This document shows positions 33,586-42,229 of a stretch of DNA of 64,000 nucleotides, one piece after another. Source of the stretch: Catelliglobosispora koreensis DSM 44566 (lineage in GTDB: Bacteria > Actinomycetota > Actinomycetes > Mycobacteriales > Micromonosporaceae); assembly GCF_000379685.1 (NCBI RefSeq), contig NZ_KB903261.1:496097-560096 (forward strand). The letters run 5' to 3'. The stretch's first letter is position 1. Each line of letters opens with the position of its first letter. A program made the translations under genes and the position numbers. The notes beneath the pieces were generated by a model. That model ran no database searches. It was not told the DNA's origin and saw only the letters and a program-made list of their open reading frames with translations.

Positions 33586-34464
33586 TCAGCGGGGGATCAA
33601 GGTGAGCAGGCTGGCCTCCGGGCGGCAGGCGAAGCGGACTGGCGCGGTGGGATGCGTGCCGATGCCGGCTGACACGTGCAGCCAGGAGCCCCCGGGCCAA
33701 CGGTGCAGGCCGCGGGCCATGCGGCGATCCAGGCCACAATTCGTGACCAGAGCGCCGACGCCTGGGACACGCACCTGCCCGCCGTGCGTGTGGCCCGCCA
33801 GGAGAAGGTCGAAGCCATCGGCGGTGAACGCGTCGAGCACGCGTGGTTCAGGTGCGTGAGTCAGCGCGATGCGCACGTCAGCGGTCTTGTCGGCGGGGCC
33901 AGCCGGGTAGGCGTCCAGGCCGATGTGCGGGTCGTCCACGCCCACGAGATCGATCATGCGGCCGCCCGCCTTGACCTGCGCACGGGAGTTGTTGAGATCT
34001 ATCCACCCGGCATTGGTGAACGCTGAGCGCAGCTCCTCGTAAGGAAGGTCTACTCCGTGCTCGTACTCACGGTTCTTATTGAAATAGCTGAACGGGCTTT
34101 TCCAGACCGGGCCGGTGTAATCGTTTGAGCCAAAGACGAACCCACCTGGTACCCCGAAAAGGGTTTCAAAGGCAGCAAGCACCCCTGGGACCGCACCAAT
34201 GTGGGCCATGTTGTCGCCGGTCACGACGATGAAGTCGGGATCGAGACCGGCCAAGGCGCTCACCCAGCGCTGTTTACGATCTTGGCCGGGCGTCAGGTGC
34301 AGGTCAGATAGGTGCAGCACCCGCAGTGGCTCGGCTTCGGGCGCGAGGACCGGAACGTCAAATCGCCGCAACGTGAACATGTTGCGTTCGATCAGCGAGG
34401 CGTAGGCGAGAGTGCCCGCTCCGGCGACAACCGTGCCGATGGCGATTTTCTTGAACAGACCCAT
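33586..34464 (-). CDS. Metallophosphoesterase with N-terminal membrane anchor
   Basis: 292 residues from the ATG at 34464. A short basic N-terminus and one span (IAIGTVVAGAGTLAYASLI) tether a calcineurin-like domain. Its metal-binding motifs are LHLSDLHLTP (DxH), VVTGDN (GDN), FGSNDYTG in place of the common GNHE, and LLLAGHTHGGQV (GHTH). It corresponds by position to Rv3683, next to ponA2. The substrate is unknown; YkuE-like relatives act outside or at the membrane. It starts 25 bases from the divergent YqeY gene, and the two share a promoter region. Confidence 0.92.
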   Translation of the reverse strand: MGLFKKIAIGTVVAGAGTLAYASLIERNMFTLRRFDVPVLAPEAEPLRVLHLSDLHLTPGQDRKQRWVSALAGLDPDFIVVTGDNMAHIGAVPGVLAAFETLFGVPGGFVFGSNDYTGPVWKSPFSYFNKNREYEHGVDLPYEELRSAFTNAGWIDLNNSRAQVKAGGRMIDLVGVDDPHIGLDAYPAGPADKTADVRIALTHAPEPRVLDAFTADGFDLLLAGHTHGGQVRVPGVGALVTNCGLDRRMARGLHRWPGGSWLHVSAGIGTHPTAPVRFACRPEASLLTLIPR

Positions 34465-34489
34465 ACGCCCCAGGGTAGTTTGTGCAGTC

Positions 34490-34945
34490 ATGACGACGCT
34501 GAAAGACCGGCTCACCACCGATATGCGCACGGCGCTCAAAGCGCGGGACGAGATCACGACGTCTACGCTGCGGATGGCGCTGGCCGCGGTAGGGGTGGCG
34601 GAGGTCGCTGGGAAGTCCAAACGCGAGCTGTCCGACGAAGAAGTGCTCGCGGTGCTGAAGAAGGAAGCCAAGAAGCGGGTCGAAGCCGCGACCGCGTTCG
34701 CTGACGCGGGCCGGACCGAGCAGGCGGCCAAGGAGCGGGCCGAAGAGGAAGTGCTCGCCCGTTATCTGCCGGCACAACTGTCCGATGACGATGTTAAGGC
34801 GATCGTTTCCAAGGTCATCGCTGACGGTGGGTTCAGCGGGATGAGCGCGATGGGCCAGGCGATGAAAGCCGTCCAGGCCGAGGTCGCCGGACGAGCCGAC
34901 GGCGGGATGGTCGCGGCTGAGGTAAAGCGGCAGCTCGGCGCATAG
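34490..34945 (+). CDS. GatB/YqeY domain-containing protein
   Basis: 151 residues from the ATG at 34490. The YqeY domain is clear: LKDRLTTDMRTALKARDEITTSTLRMALAA at the N-terminus, LSDEEVLAVLKKEAKKRVEAA, and the C-terminal helical part FSGMSAMGQAMKAVQAEVAG. YqeY resembles the tail of the GatB amidotransferase subunit, which contacts tRNA. The role of the free-standing protein is not established. A hairpin terminator follows. Confidence 0.94.
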   Translation: MTTLKDRLTTDMRTALKARDEITTSTLRMALAAVGVAEVAGKSKRELSDEEVLAVLKKEAKKRVEAATAFADAGRTEQAAKERAEEEVLARYLPAQLSDDDVKAIVSKVIADGGFSGMSAMGQAMKAVQAEVAGRADGGMVAAEVKRQLGA

Positions 34946-34958
34946 CTCCCGAAGTAGC

Positions 34959-34994
34959 AGCGGCCCCGCGACTCTGGTGAGTGGCGGGGCCGCT
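34959..34994. terminator. Bidirectional hairpin terminator
   Basis: AGCGGCCCCGC (34959-34969) and GCGGGGCCGCT (34984-34994) make a perfect 11-bp stem between the convergent YqeY and penicillin-binding protein genes. Confidence 0.85.
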
Positions 34995-35000
34995 TGCTAG

Positions 35001-37487
35001 CTAGTCGTTTCTTGGTGGGGGCCAGATGATCGGTGGTTTACTCGGCTTCGGGTTGCCGCCACCACCGCCACCCCCGCCTCCGCCGTTACCAGGCGGAGCG
35101 CCCACACCGTTGCTCAGCACCAGGGTGACAATGCCGCCGCGCAGCGTACGCACCGAGGGGTTCGTGTACGCGACCGTGTCTAGTGGACAGGTCGAGTCCA
35201 CCTTGGCCCGGCGGTCGACCTCGACCTTGAAGCCCTCGCCCTTCAGAATCGCCGTGGCTTCCTCGACGGACTTACAGGTCACGTCACTGATGCCGGACTG
35301 CGTACCCCTGATCAGCTTGGGATTCGTCGGTGGCGTGAACTGAACCGCCGCTTTGCCCGCCATGGCGTCCCTCAGGGTCCGCTGCACGGCTGGGTTGACG
35401 CCGCGCGGGCCCGGGTGCGGCATGTCAACGTCAGTGTCCGGCCAGTCAGGGTCGGTGAGGAAGCCCGAGACCGCCAGCGACTTCGTGGTGATCGTCAGCG
35501 TGGAGGACGCCTTGTTGTCAGCTGTACCAGTCTTGCCAGCGATCGGGTGCCCGATGATCCCGCGTGAGTCGCGAGCGGTGGAGCCTTCACACGTGCCGAC
35601 CTGGGACTTGTCCCCAACGGGGCAGCGAGCCATGTCGATCGCGGCCCGGGCGACCTCGGGGTCGAAGCGCTGCTCACACTTCGAGCTGCCGACGTCGAGC
35701 TTCTCCTTCTTGAAGTTGTGGATCTGCTCAACTGGCGTCGGCTCGCAGTAAAGACCGTCAGCGGCCAGCGTCGCGAACGTGTTCGCGATCTGCAGCGGCG
35801 GGTGAGTCGAGATGCCGAGCGTGAACGGCGACCAGATCTTGGCATTGGTCGTTGAGCTGTAGTAGTCGTCGTCCTTCGTGCCGCCACCCGGCGGGTCGGC
35901 CGGGTTGTCGGGCACGTTGTAGAACGTCAGGCCCATGCGGTGCGCGACATCCATCACTTTGTCGCCGCCGACCATGTCGAACAGCGGAACGAAATAGGTG
36001 TTCACCGAGGAACCGAACGCCTGCCACATGTTGACCGGGCCGAAGACCTTGTTGCCGTCGTTAGGCGGGCACCAATAGCCGTTGCAGTTCGGCGGGAGCT
36101 TGTGCCGGTACTTCGAGACCGCGCGCGCTTGGGTGTTGATGATCGTGTCCAGCGGATAGCCGTTCTCCAGCGCGGCCACCGCCGTGTAAATCTTCATCAC
36201 CGAGCCCGGCCGGTAACCCTGGAACTCCGGGTCTGTCGACATGAGAGGGTTCGTGGTGTTCGGGTAGGACCCCTTGATGCCCAGCTCACGAGACTTCGGG
36301 TTGGAGTGCGGGCCGTTCTCACCCTTGTCGTCGAGCTTGAAGTTGCGGTTAACCGCAAGAGCGCGAACCTTTCCGGTGCCGGGCTCGATCGCCGCCAGCA
36401 TTAGCGCCTCTGGTACGCCGAGAGGCTGCTGCTGAATCGCGTTCTGGTAAGCCGACTCTTGCACCGTGAGGTCCATCGAGCTGACGATGCGGAAACCACC
36501 GGAGCGCAGCTGACGCTCACGGTCAAAGCGCGTGGCGCCAAAGACTTCCTGGCGCAGCCACCAGCTCTGGAAGTAGTCACAGAAGAAGCCCCAGTGGTTG
36601 GTGTTGGCGTCGACACAGCCGTTTGGGGTGTCGTAACCGACGACCTCCAGCTTCTCGGCCTTCGCCTGGTCACCAAGCTCCTTGGGGATGTCCTTAAGCG
36701 CCACCATCTCGTCGATGACGTAGTCACGACGCGCGACGGCCTTCTCGAAACCGCCGTGCTTGTCGATGTCACTGGGCGCCTTGACGAGGCTGACGAGGAA
36801 TCCGACCTGGCTGAGCGTCAGGTCGTTGAGTTCCTTCTTGAAGTAGACCTGCGCCGCGGCGTAGATGCCGTAAGCACGCTTACCGAAATAAGCCGTGTTC
36901 AGGTAACTCTCGAGGATCTGCTCTTTGGTCATGCGCTGCTCGAGCGCGATGGCGTAGCGGATCTCGCGGAGCTTGCGCGCGTTGGTGTCTTCGGTCGCCC
37001 GGATGACGTCTTGCGGCGACGAGGTGAACGTCAAAGACATGCGGACGAGCTGCATGGTGATGGTTGAGGCACCCTGCTCGACCTGCCCGGAGGTCTTGTT
37101 CGCGATGAAGGCACGCGCGAAACCAACGGCGTCAACGCCGTTGTGGTCGTAGAACTTCTGGTCCTCGGCGGCGAGCATGGCCCGCTGAATCACCAGGGGA
37201 ATCTGCGACAAGTCGAGGTTGCGGCGGTTCTCGTCGTACATCGTCGCGAGGAGCGTCTTGTTGTCCGACGCGTAGACGTAGCTGATCTGAGGCGTCCGCT
37301 TAACCGTGAGCTCATCGGGCAGCTGGCCGAACGCCTCGCCGCCGGCCTTGGCGGCTAGGCCGGTGAAAGCGGCCAGGGGGAAGGCCGCCGCAGCCACTAC
37401 AACTCCAGCTAGGACACCACAAATCAGCAAGGAAGCCGCATTGGCGAGGAGGCCGTTTTCGCTTTTGCGCATGAGGGTCACCGCCAC
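35001..37487 (-). CDS. Class A penicillin-binding protein (PonA2-like) with PASTA domain
   Basis: 828 residues. A membrane anchor is at about residues 15-45. The GT51 transglycosylase has AMLAAEDQKFYDHNGVD and QGASTITMQLVR. The transpeptidase has the SxxK motif PGSVMK, SxN in FGSSVNTY and KTG in AGKTGTAD. One PASTA domain (SDVTCKSVEEATAILKGEGF) and a Gly- then Pro-rich tail follow. It polymerises and cross-links peptidoglycan outside the membrane. The start could also be the ATG at 37472, which leads directly into RKSENGLLANA. It is divergent from the whiB gene, as in mycobacterial ponA2-whiB4. Confidence 0.95.
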   Translation of the reverse strand: MAVTLMRKSENGLLANAASLLICGVLAGVVVAAAAFPLAAFTGLAAKAGGEAFGQLPDELTVKRTPQISYVYASDNKTLLATMYDENRRNLDLSQIPLVIQRAMLAAEDQKFYDHNGVDAVGFARAFIANKTSGQVEQGASTITMQLVRMSLTFTSSPQDVIRATEDTNARKLREIRYAIALEQRMTKEQILESYLNTAYFGKRAYGIYAAAQVYFKKELNDLTLSQVGFLVSLVKAPSDIDKHGGFEKAVARRDYVIDEMVALKDIPKELGDQAKAEKLEVVGYDTPNGCVDANTNHWGFFCDYFQSWWLRQEVFGATRFDRERQLRSGGFRIVSSMDLTVQESAYQNAIQQQPLGVPEALMLAAIEPGTGKVRALAVNRNFKLDDKGENGPHSNPKSRELGIKGSYPNTTNPLMSTDPEFQGYRPGSVMKIYTAVAALENGYPLDTIINTQARAVSKYRHKLPPNCNGYWCPPNDGNKVFGPVNMWQAFGSSVNTYFVPLFDMVGGDKVMDVAHRMGLTFYNVPDNPADPPGGGTKDDDYYSSTTNAKIWSPFTLGISTHPPLQIANTFATLAADGLYCEPTPVEQIHNFKKEKLDVGSSKCEQRFDPEVARAAIDMARCPVGDKSQVGTCEGSTARDSRGIIGHPIAGKTGTADNKASSTLTITTKSLAVSGFLTDPDWPDTDVDMPHPGPRGVNPAVQRTLRDAMAGKAAVQFTPPTNPKLIRGTQSGISDVTCKSVEEATAILKGEGFKVEVDRRAKVDSTCPLDTVAYTNPSVRTLRGGIVTLVLSNGVGAPPGNGGGGGGGGGGNPKPSKPPIIWPPPRND

Positions 37488-37794
37488 AGGTTACGTGAAC
37501 AGGATTCGGGCTCGCAGTACCCGCAACCCCTCGCGAATACCGTCGTTGTTCAAGACGCATGACCCAGACGTGCGGTTGCGCCTGATCCCCCGATCAAAGG
37601 GGCGCAACCGGTCCCGATTTGTGGTGCCGGACTGCGGCGCGAAAAAACAATTTCGGGCATTTCGCCCTATAACGTTGCGTAACCACCCAACTACGGAGCA
37701 TGATGGTCCGGCGAGCAACGCACCGTTTGCGTAGTTGGTTCGGGGGATCCGACCGCAAACGTTTCGGGGGAAACGTCTGGGGGGACGTAACAAC
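37488..37794. other. Shared promoter region of ponA and whiB
   Basis: This 307-base divergent intergenic region contains locally AT-rich DNA (37625-37720) suited to promoters and the palindrome at 37759-37776. No gene is supported; the frames crossing it are extensions of whiB or antisense. Confidence 0.6.
37759..37776. promoter_or_regulatory. Palindrome upstream of whiB (candidate operator)
   Basis: ACGTTTC (37759-37765) and GAAACGT (37770-37776) flank GGGG, ending 18 bases before the whiB start codon. It may be an operator or a 5'-UTR hairpin controlling whiB. Confidence 0.45.
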
Positions 37795-38097
37795 ATGGGC
37801 ATTGGCATGATCACTGACTGGCCCAGTCTCGCAGCGTGTCGAAACGGGGATCCGGACGCGCTATTCGTCCAGGGGGCCGAGCAAAACGTCGCGAAGCGCA
37901 TCTGCCGGGGCTGCCCGGTGCGCTACGAATGCTTGGCGGACGCGCTGGACAATCGAATCGAATTTGGTGTATGGGGAGGCATGACCGAACGGGAGCGCCG
38001 CGCACTGTTGCGCCGCCACCCGCACGTGTCTAGCTGGAAACGCACCTTCGAAACCGCGATGCAGAATCAGAACCGCAGACAGCTGGTTGAGGCCTAA
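37795..38097 (+). CDS. WhiB-family iron-sulfur regulator (WhiB4-like)
   Basis: 100 residues from the ATG at 37795, with GGGGGGAC upstream. The four cluster ligands are visible: Cys in LAACRNGD, then RICRGCPVRYEC (CxxC and a further Cys five residues on). The turn GVWGGMTERERR is the WhiB hallmark. The C-terminus is basic (RRHPHVSSWKR). These proteins carry a [4Fe-4S] cluster sensitive to oxygen and nitric oxide and work with sigma A. Position between ponA2 and the ArsA-like ATPases matches WhiB4 (Rv3681c). Its 3' end overlaps the convergent ATPase gene by 4 bases. Confidence 0.93.
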   Translation: MGIGMITDWPSLAACRNGDPDALFVQGAEQNVAKRICRGCPVRYECLADALDNRIEFGVWGGMTERERRALLRRHPHVSSWKRTFETAMQNQNRRQLVEA

Positions 38098-39200
38098 CCC
38101 ACCGCATCCGCCAGCGCCGCGCCGATGATGCGCAGACCGGACAGGTCGTGTACATCGGTCGCCTGAGCGGGGACCTTGGCAACGGGAACACCGGGAAACT
38201 GATCCGTGAAGTGAGCGGCCATTCCGGACTCCCGCACAATCTGCCTCATCAACAGCGAATGCACCTCTAGAACCTCAGCGGCGAGGGGATGCGAAGCACG
38301 GATAGCTGACGCGGCTGCCGCACTGGTAGCCGCGTCAAGCTCCGGCACCGCGGTCTCGTGCATGCGGTTCAGCACCAGTCCAGCCAGCGGCATCTGTTCA
38401 GCGTTCAGCCGCTCGGCGAAATAGGCCGCTTCACGGATCGCATCGGGTTCCGGGGCGGCGACGAGGACGAAGGCTGTCTGCGGATCTTGCAGGATGCGGT
38501 ACGTCTCTTCGGCACGGTCACGGAAACCGCCGAACATCGAGTCCAAAGCAGACACAAAGCCGGACAGGTCAGTGAGCAGCTGTGCGCCCAGAATCTTTTG
38601 GACCACTTTGGAAAACGCGCCAAACGAAGCGCTGACGAGGTTGAAGACGCTGCGGCTGCCCGCGCGGGCGGGACCGAGCAGGATGCGCAGCATGCGCCCG
38701 TCCAGGAACCGGCCGAGCCGCGCCGGCGCGTCGAGAAAGTCCAATGCGGACCGTGACGGGGGCGTGTCCACGACGATCAAGTCCCACGAATCCGCCGAGC
38801 GCAGCTGACTCAGCTTCTCCATCGCCATGTATTCCTGTGTGCCGGAAAACGTCGAACTCATGGCTTGGTAGAACGGGTTGGAGAAGATCTCCTTGGCCCG
38901 CTCAGGAGCCGTGTGTGTCAGCACGACCTCGTCGAAGGTGCGCTTCATGTCGAGCATCATCGCGTGCAGTTGCGTGTCTTTGACCTGACGCGGAGTGTTA
39001 TCGAGCTCGGTTAAGCCGAGCGACTGGGCGAGCCGCCGAGCGGGATCAATCGTCAGCACAACGGTCCGCCTGCCGTGGACTTCGGCTGCCCGCAGGCCAA
39101 GCGCTGCCGCGGTGGTCGTCTTGCCCACGCCACCGGACCCACAGCACACGATGATCTTCACCTCTGGGTCGGCGAGCAGAGCGTCCATGCGCAGCATCAT
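38094..39200 (-). CDS. Get3/ArsA-like ATPase, subunit 1 (Rv3680-like)
   Basis: 368 residues. The deviant Walker A motif CGSGGVGKTTTAAALG and the switch VVDTPPSRSALDFLD identify the ArsA/Get3 class of SIMIBI ATPases. It forms a pair with the next gene (39208-40143); the mycobacterial pair Rv3679/Rv3680 makes a heteromeric complex involved in envelope and redox resistance, and a similar role is likely here. The gene order beside whiB and ponA is the same. Seven bases separate the two genes. Confidence 0.93.
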   Translation of the reverse strand: MMLRMDALLADPEVKIIVCCGSGGVGKTTTAAALGLRAAEVHGRRTVVLTIDPARRLAQSLGLTELDNTPRQVKDTQLHAMMLDMKRTFDEVVLTHTAPERAKEIFSNPFYQAMSSTFSGTQEYMAMEKLSQLRSADSWDLIVVDTPPSRSALDFLDAPARLGRFLDGRMLRILLGPARAGSRSVFNLVSASFGAFSKVVQKILGAQLLTDLSGFVSALDSMFGGFRDRAEETYRILQDPQTAFVLVAAPEPDAIREAAYFAERLNAEQMPLAGLVLNRMHETAVPELDAATSAAAASAIRASHPLAAEVLEVHSLLMRQIVRESGMAAHFTDQFPGVPVAKVPAQATDVHDLSGLRIIGAALADAVG

Positions 39201-39207
39201 CTTCAGC

Positions 39208-40143
39208 CTAACTACCCAGGATGTTCGCGAGACGCTGTACGCCGTCGAGGTCGACGCCGTCTGGCAGTAGCGGAAGCTCCACGATCGGGCGCCCCAGATG
39301 GCTCAGTTCCGTGCGCAGTTGCTCTTCGAGCGCCGTACGGGCCAGGTGTGCGTTAGCCTCGGCTCGCAGGCCAGCGATCGTAGCCTGATCCGCCGGAAGC
39401 CCCGCGTCAGCGAGGCCGCGCTTGAGGGCCGCTTGCGTGACCTTTGGGTGACCGGACAGCAAGGGCGGCCGCGACCCGTTAATGATGATCTTTCCGGCCG
39501 GAATGCCAAGGGCCGCAAGCTCTTGCAACGCGTCAGTGGTTTCCTGCACCGGCATTTCTTCCAGCAACGTCACGAGGTGAACCGAGGTCATCGGCGAGCG
39601 CAACAGCGCCGCGACACCTTCGCTCTGCGACTTGATCGGCCCCAGTTTGGCTAGGCGGGCCGCCTCGGCGGTGACGTTGAGGAACCGTCCGATCCGGCCG
39701 GTTGGTGGCGCGTCGAGGACCACAGCCCGGTACATCCGGTTGCCGTTGTCGTCCTTGCGGGTCGTCGCTTCCTTGACCTTGCCGGTGAGCAGAATGTCGC
39801 GGAGTCCGGGAGCGACGGTGGTCGCGAAGTCGATCGCCCCGAGTTTGCGCAGCGCCCGCCCCGCCCGGCCCATCTTGTAAAACAGCTCAAGGTATTCCAG
39901 GAGCGCTTCTTCGGCATCGACCGCGAGGAGGCGCAAATCCGCGTCTACCTCACCGAGGCGACGCTCCGCGTAAGGCAAGGGCTCCAGCTCAAATAGCTGA
40001 GCCAGCCCTTGCCTGCCTTCCACCTCGACCAGCAAGACACGTTCGCCTCCGGCGGTCAAAGCCAGTGCCAGCGCTGCGGCGACGGTGGTTTTACCAACGC
40101 CGCCCTTGCCGGTCACCACATGCAGACGGGCTGGCCAAGTCAC
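39208..40143 (-). CDS. Get3/ArsA-like ATPase, subunit 2 (Rv3679-like)
   Basis: 311 residues from the GTG at 40143. The deviant P-loop is VTGKGGVGKTTVAAALA, and AVVLDAPPTGRIGRFLNV is the switch II region. It is shorter than its partner. The two together should form the two-subunit anion-transport-type ATPase. The start chosen begins VTWPARLHVVTGKGG; a longer frame exists but has a Cys/Arg-rich, unlikely N-terminus that overlaps the next gene's 3' end. Confidence 0.92.
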   Translation of the reverse strand: MTWPARLHVVTGKGGVGKTTVAAALALALTAGGERVLLVEVEGRQGLAQLFELEPLPYAERRLGEVDADLRLLAVDAEEALLEYLELFYKMGRAGRALRKLGAIDFATTVAPGLRDILLTGKVKEATTRKDDNGNRMYRAVVLDAPPTGRIGRFLNVTAEAARLAKLGPIKSQSEGVAALLRSPMTSVHLVTLLEEMPVQETTDALQELAALGIPAGKIIINGSRPPLLSGHPKVTQAALKRGLADAGLPADQATIAGLRAEANAHLARTALEEQLRTELSHLGRPIVELPLLPDGVDLDGVQRLANILGS

Positions 40144-40162
40144 CCTTCGATGGTGCCAGACG

Positions 40163-41500
40163 CTACTTGGTCTGCTCCTGCACCTCGCACACGAACCAGC
40201 CATCACGCTTCACGAGCTGCAGCTTGAGCGTCTGCTCGGAGATCTTCTCGTCGCTGGTAGCCAGCTTGAGCGTGACGGTGGTGGTGGCGGCCTCTTCGGT
40301 CTCGTCCTTGATGTCCGGACCGCTCCAGGTGATCGTCGGCGAGCTGAGCTTGCTCTTCTGGTCCTTGACCTCGTTCACCTTCTTGGTGATCGCGTCCTTG
40401 TCCCGAGCCTCTTTGCAGACGAGCTTCTCCGCGTCCTCGACGTCGCCGTCCTTGTAGACCGCGGTGAGGAAGTTCTGAGCGGCGGCTTTTGGCGTGTCCG
40501 CGCCCTTGCCTTCGCCGCCCTGGAGCAGGAAGAAGGCACCGACGCCACCGGCCGCGCACAGCAGCGCGAGAACGCCAAGAACGATGCCGGTGATCAGCAG
40601 CGCCTTGCTCTTCTTCTTGGGCGCTGGCATCGGGGCACCGGGGTAAGGCTGGCCCGGGTAGGCGTAGGGCTGACCCGGCTGGCCGGGATAGGGCTGACCT
40701 GAATACGGCTGGCCGGAGTAAGGCTGTGCGCTGACCGGCATTCCGGGCTGGCCCACCGGCAGCGGCTGCGTCGGGTCAGGCAACTGCGCGGAGGCAGGCG
40801 TATTAGTGGTCTGCTGGAACGGATCCACGGGCTGCTGCGCGGCTGGGTAGCCAGGCGCCGCCGGGTAACCGGGTTGCTGAGGGGCAGCGGGGTAGCCAGG
40901 CGCCGCAGGGTATTGCGGTGCGGCAGGCGATGCCGGCGCGGCCGAAGTTGGCGGTGTGCCCTGCTCGAAAGTCGGTGCGGCAGGCGGGAATGAGGGCGGC
41001 TGCGGTGCGGGGGCGGCCGGCGACTGCGGCTCAGATGCCACGGGCCAAGCTGGAGTGGCTGGCGCGGCGGGCTCTTGAGCGGCCGGCTCGGGCGATGACC
41101 ATGCCGGTGCGGCTGGTTCCGGTGAAGACCAAGCGGGTGTGGCAGCAGCTGGTTCCTGGGCCGTGGGCGCGGTCGGCTCTGGGGACGACCACGCGGGAGC
41201 GGCTGGTTCCGGTGAAGACCACGCCGGCGCGGCAGGCGCTGGCTCCTGAGCGGCCGGCGCCGTTGGTTCCGGTGAAGACCAGGACGGCGCGGCGGGTTCT
41301 GGGGAAGACCACGCGGGCGCTGGCGGCTCTGGGGAAGACCAGGCGGGAGAAGCGGGTTCCGGAGACGACCAAGATGGTGTCTCAGACGGAGTTGACTCGG
41401 CCTCCGGGACCAGCGGAGGCGGCGGGAAGGCCGGTGTTTCGAAAGCAGGGGTTTCCTCAGCCGCGGGCTTCGGCTCGTTCTGGTTTTCTGGCTGAGTCAC
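40163..41500 (-). CDS. Repeat-rich single-span protein with extracellular DUF4878-like domain
   Basis: 445 residues. The N-terminal ~300 are a Pro/Ala/Ser region with eight copies of WSSPEP (about residues 44-145), then Gln/Tyr/Pro/Gly repeats (QPYSGQPYPGQPGQPY). A single span (KALLITGIVLGVLALLCAAG) is followed by a ~110-residue outside domain (AAQNFLTAVYKDGDVEDAEK ... LVKRDGWFVCEVQEQ) of the kind found in DUF4878 and lumazine-binding-like proteins. The long tail is cytoplasmic if the usual orientation holds. The function is unknown. It precedes the two ArsA-like ATPases on the same strand and may belong to their operon. Confidence 0.8.
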   Translation of the reverse strand: MTQPENQNEPKPAAEETPAFETPAFPPPPLVPEAESTPSETPSWSSPEPASPAWSSPEPPAPAWSSPEPAAPSWSSPEPTAPAAQEPAPAAPAWSSPEPAAPAWSSPEPTAPTAQEPAAATPAWSSPEPAAPAWSSPEPAAQEPAAPATPAWPVASEPQSPAAPAPQPPSFPPAAPTFEQGTPPTSAAPASPAAPQYPAAPGYPAAPQQPGYPAAPGYPAAQQPVDPFQQTTNTPASAQLPDPTQPLPVGQPGMPVSAQPYSGQPYSGQPYPGQPGQPYAYPGQPYPGAPMPAPKKKSKALLITGIVLGVLALLCAAGGVGAFFLLQGGEGKGADTPKAAAQNFLTAVYKDGDVEDAEKLVCKEARDKDAITKKVNEVKDQKSKLSSPTITWSGPDIKDETEEAATTTVTLKLATSDEKISEQTLKLQLVKRDGWFVCEVQEQTK

Positions 41501-41581
41501 GGTGATCTCCCCCTGGTCGGTCAGCGGCTCAGCTTAGCCCCACCCCAGCCAGCGAGGCAAAGCCTCTATAGGTTTAGCAGC

Positions 41582-41740
41582 ATGACTAAGTGGGAGTACG
41601 CCACTGTGCCGCTATTGATCCACGCGACTAAGCAGATCCTGGACAATTGGGGTGCCGATGGCTGGGAACTGGTGCAGGTTGTGCCAGGCCCGAATCCGGA
41701 GCAGCTGGTTGCCTACTTGAAGCGGCCGAAGGAGTCCTGA
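41582..41740 (+). CDS. DUF4177-like small protein (52 aa)
   Basis: A 52-residue frame begins MTKWEYATVPLLIHATKQIL and continues NWGADGWELVQVVPGP. WEY..VPL and GWELVQV are the core of the small DUF4177 beta proteins. Its stop overlaps the start of the RidA gene (TGATG), so the two are translationally coupled. The same tiny gene precedes the RidA gene in mycobacteria (Rv3678A). It is short enough to be missed by length cut-offs. The function is unknown. Confidence 0.85.
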   Translation: MTKWEYATVPLLIHATKQILDNWGADGWELVQVVPGPNPEQLVAYLKRPKES

Positions 41741-42207
41741 TGACTGATCCCTACGCGAAGCTGGCCGAACTTGGCCTCAAGCTGCCGGACGTCGCCGCGC
41801 CGGTGGCCGCTTATGTTCCAGCGGTCCGGTCGGGCAATTATGTCTACGTTTCTGGTCAGATCCCGATAGCTGATGGGAAGGTGCTGGCAACCGGAAAGGT
41901 GGGCGCCGACATCACTCCCGAGCAGGCCAAGGAGCTTGCCGCACGCTGTGCGCTCAACGGGCTGGCAGCGCTGGAATCGGTGTTAGGCAGCCTCGACAAG
42001 GTCGAACGGATCGTCAAGGTCGTCGGCTTCGTCGCGAGCGCGGAAGGTTTTACCGGTCAGCCAGGCGTTATTAATGGCGCGTCGGAGCTTTTTGGCGCGG
42101 TGTTTGGGGAAAAGGGACGGCACGCACGCAGCGCCGTTGGCGTGGGAGAGCTTCCACTGGGAGTCCCGGTGGAAGTTGAGCTCATCGCAGAGGTCGTCGC
42201 GGGTTAA
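41740..42207 (+). CDS. RidA family (Rid/YjgF) protein
   Basis: 155 residues from the ATG at 41740, overlapping the stop of the DUF4177 gene. The family core is visible: RSGNYVYVSGQIPIADGKVLATGKVG, then AARCALNGLAALESVLGSLDKVERIVKVVGFV and ARSAVGVGELPLGVPVEVEL, with the Arg that binds the imine carboxylate (HARSAVG). RidA proteins hydrolyse reactive enamine/imine intermediates from amino-acid breakdown. It corresponds in position to Rv3678c. Confidence 0.93.
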   Translation: MTDPYAKLAELGLKLPDVAAPVAAYVPAVRSGNYVYVSGQIPIADGKVLATGKVGADITPEQAKELAARCALNGLAALESVLGSLDKVERIVKVVGFVASAEGFTGQPGVINGASELFGAVFGEKGRHARSAVGVGELPLGVPVEVELIAEVVAG

Positions 42208-42229
42208 CCGGGTCAGTAGCATCTGTCGC

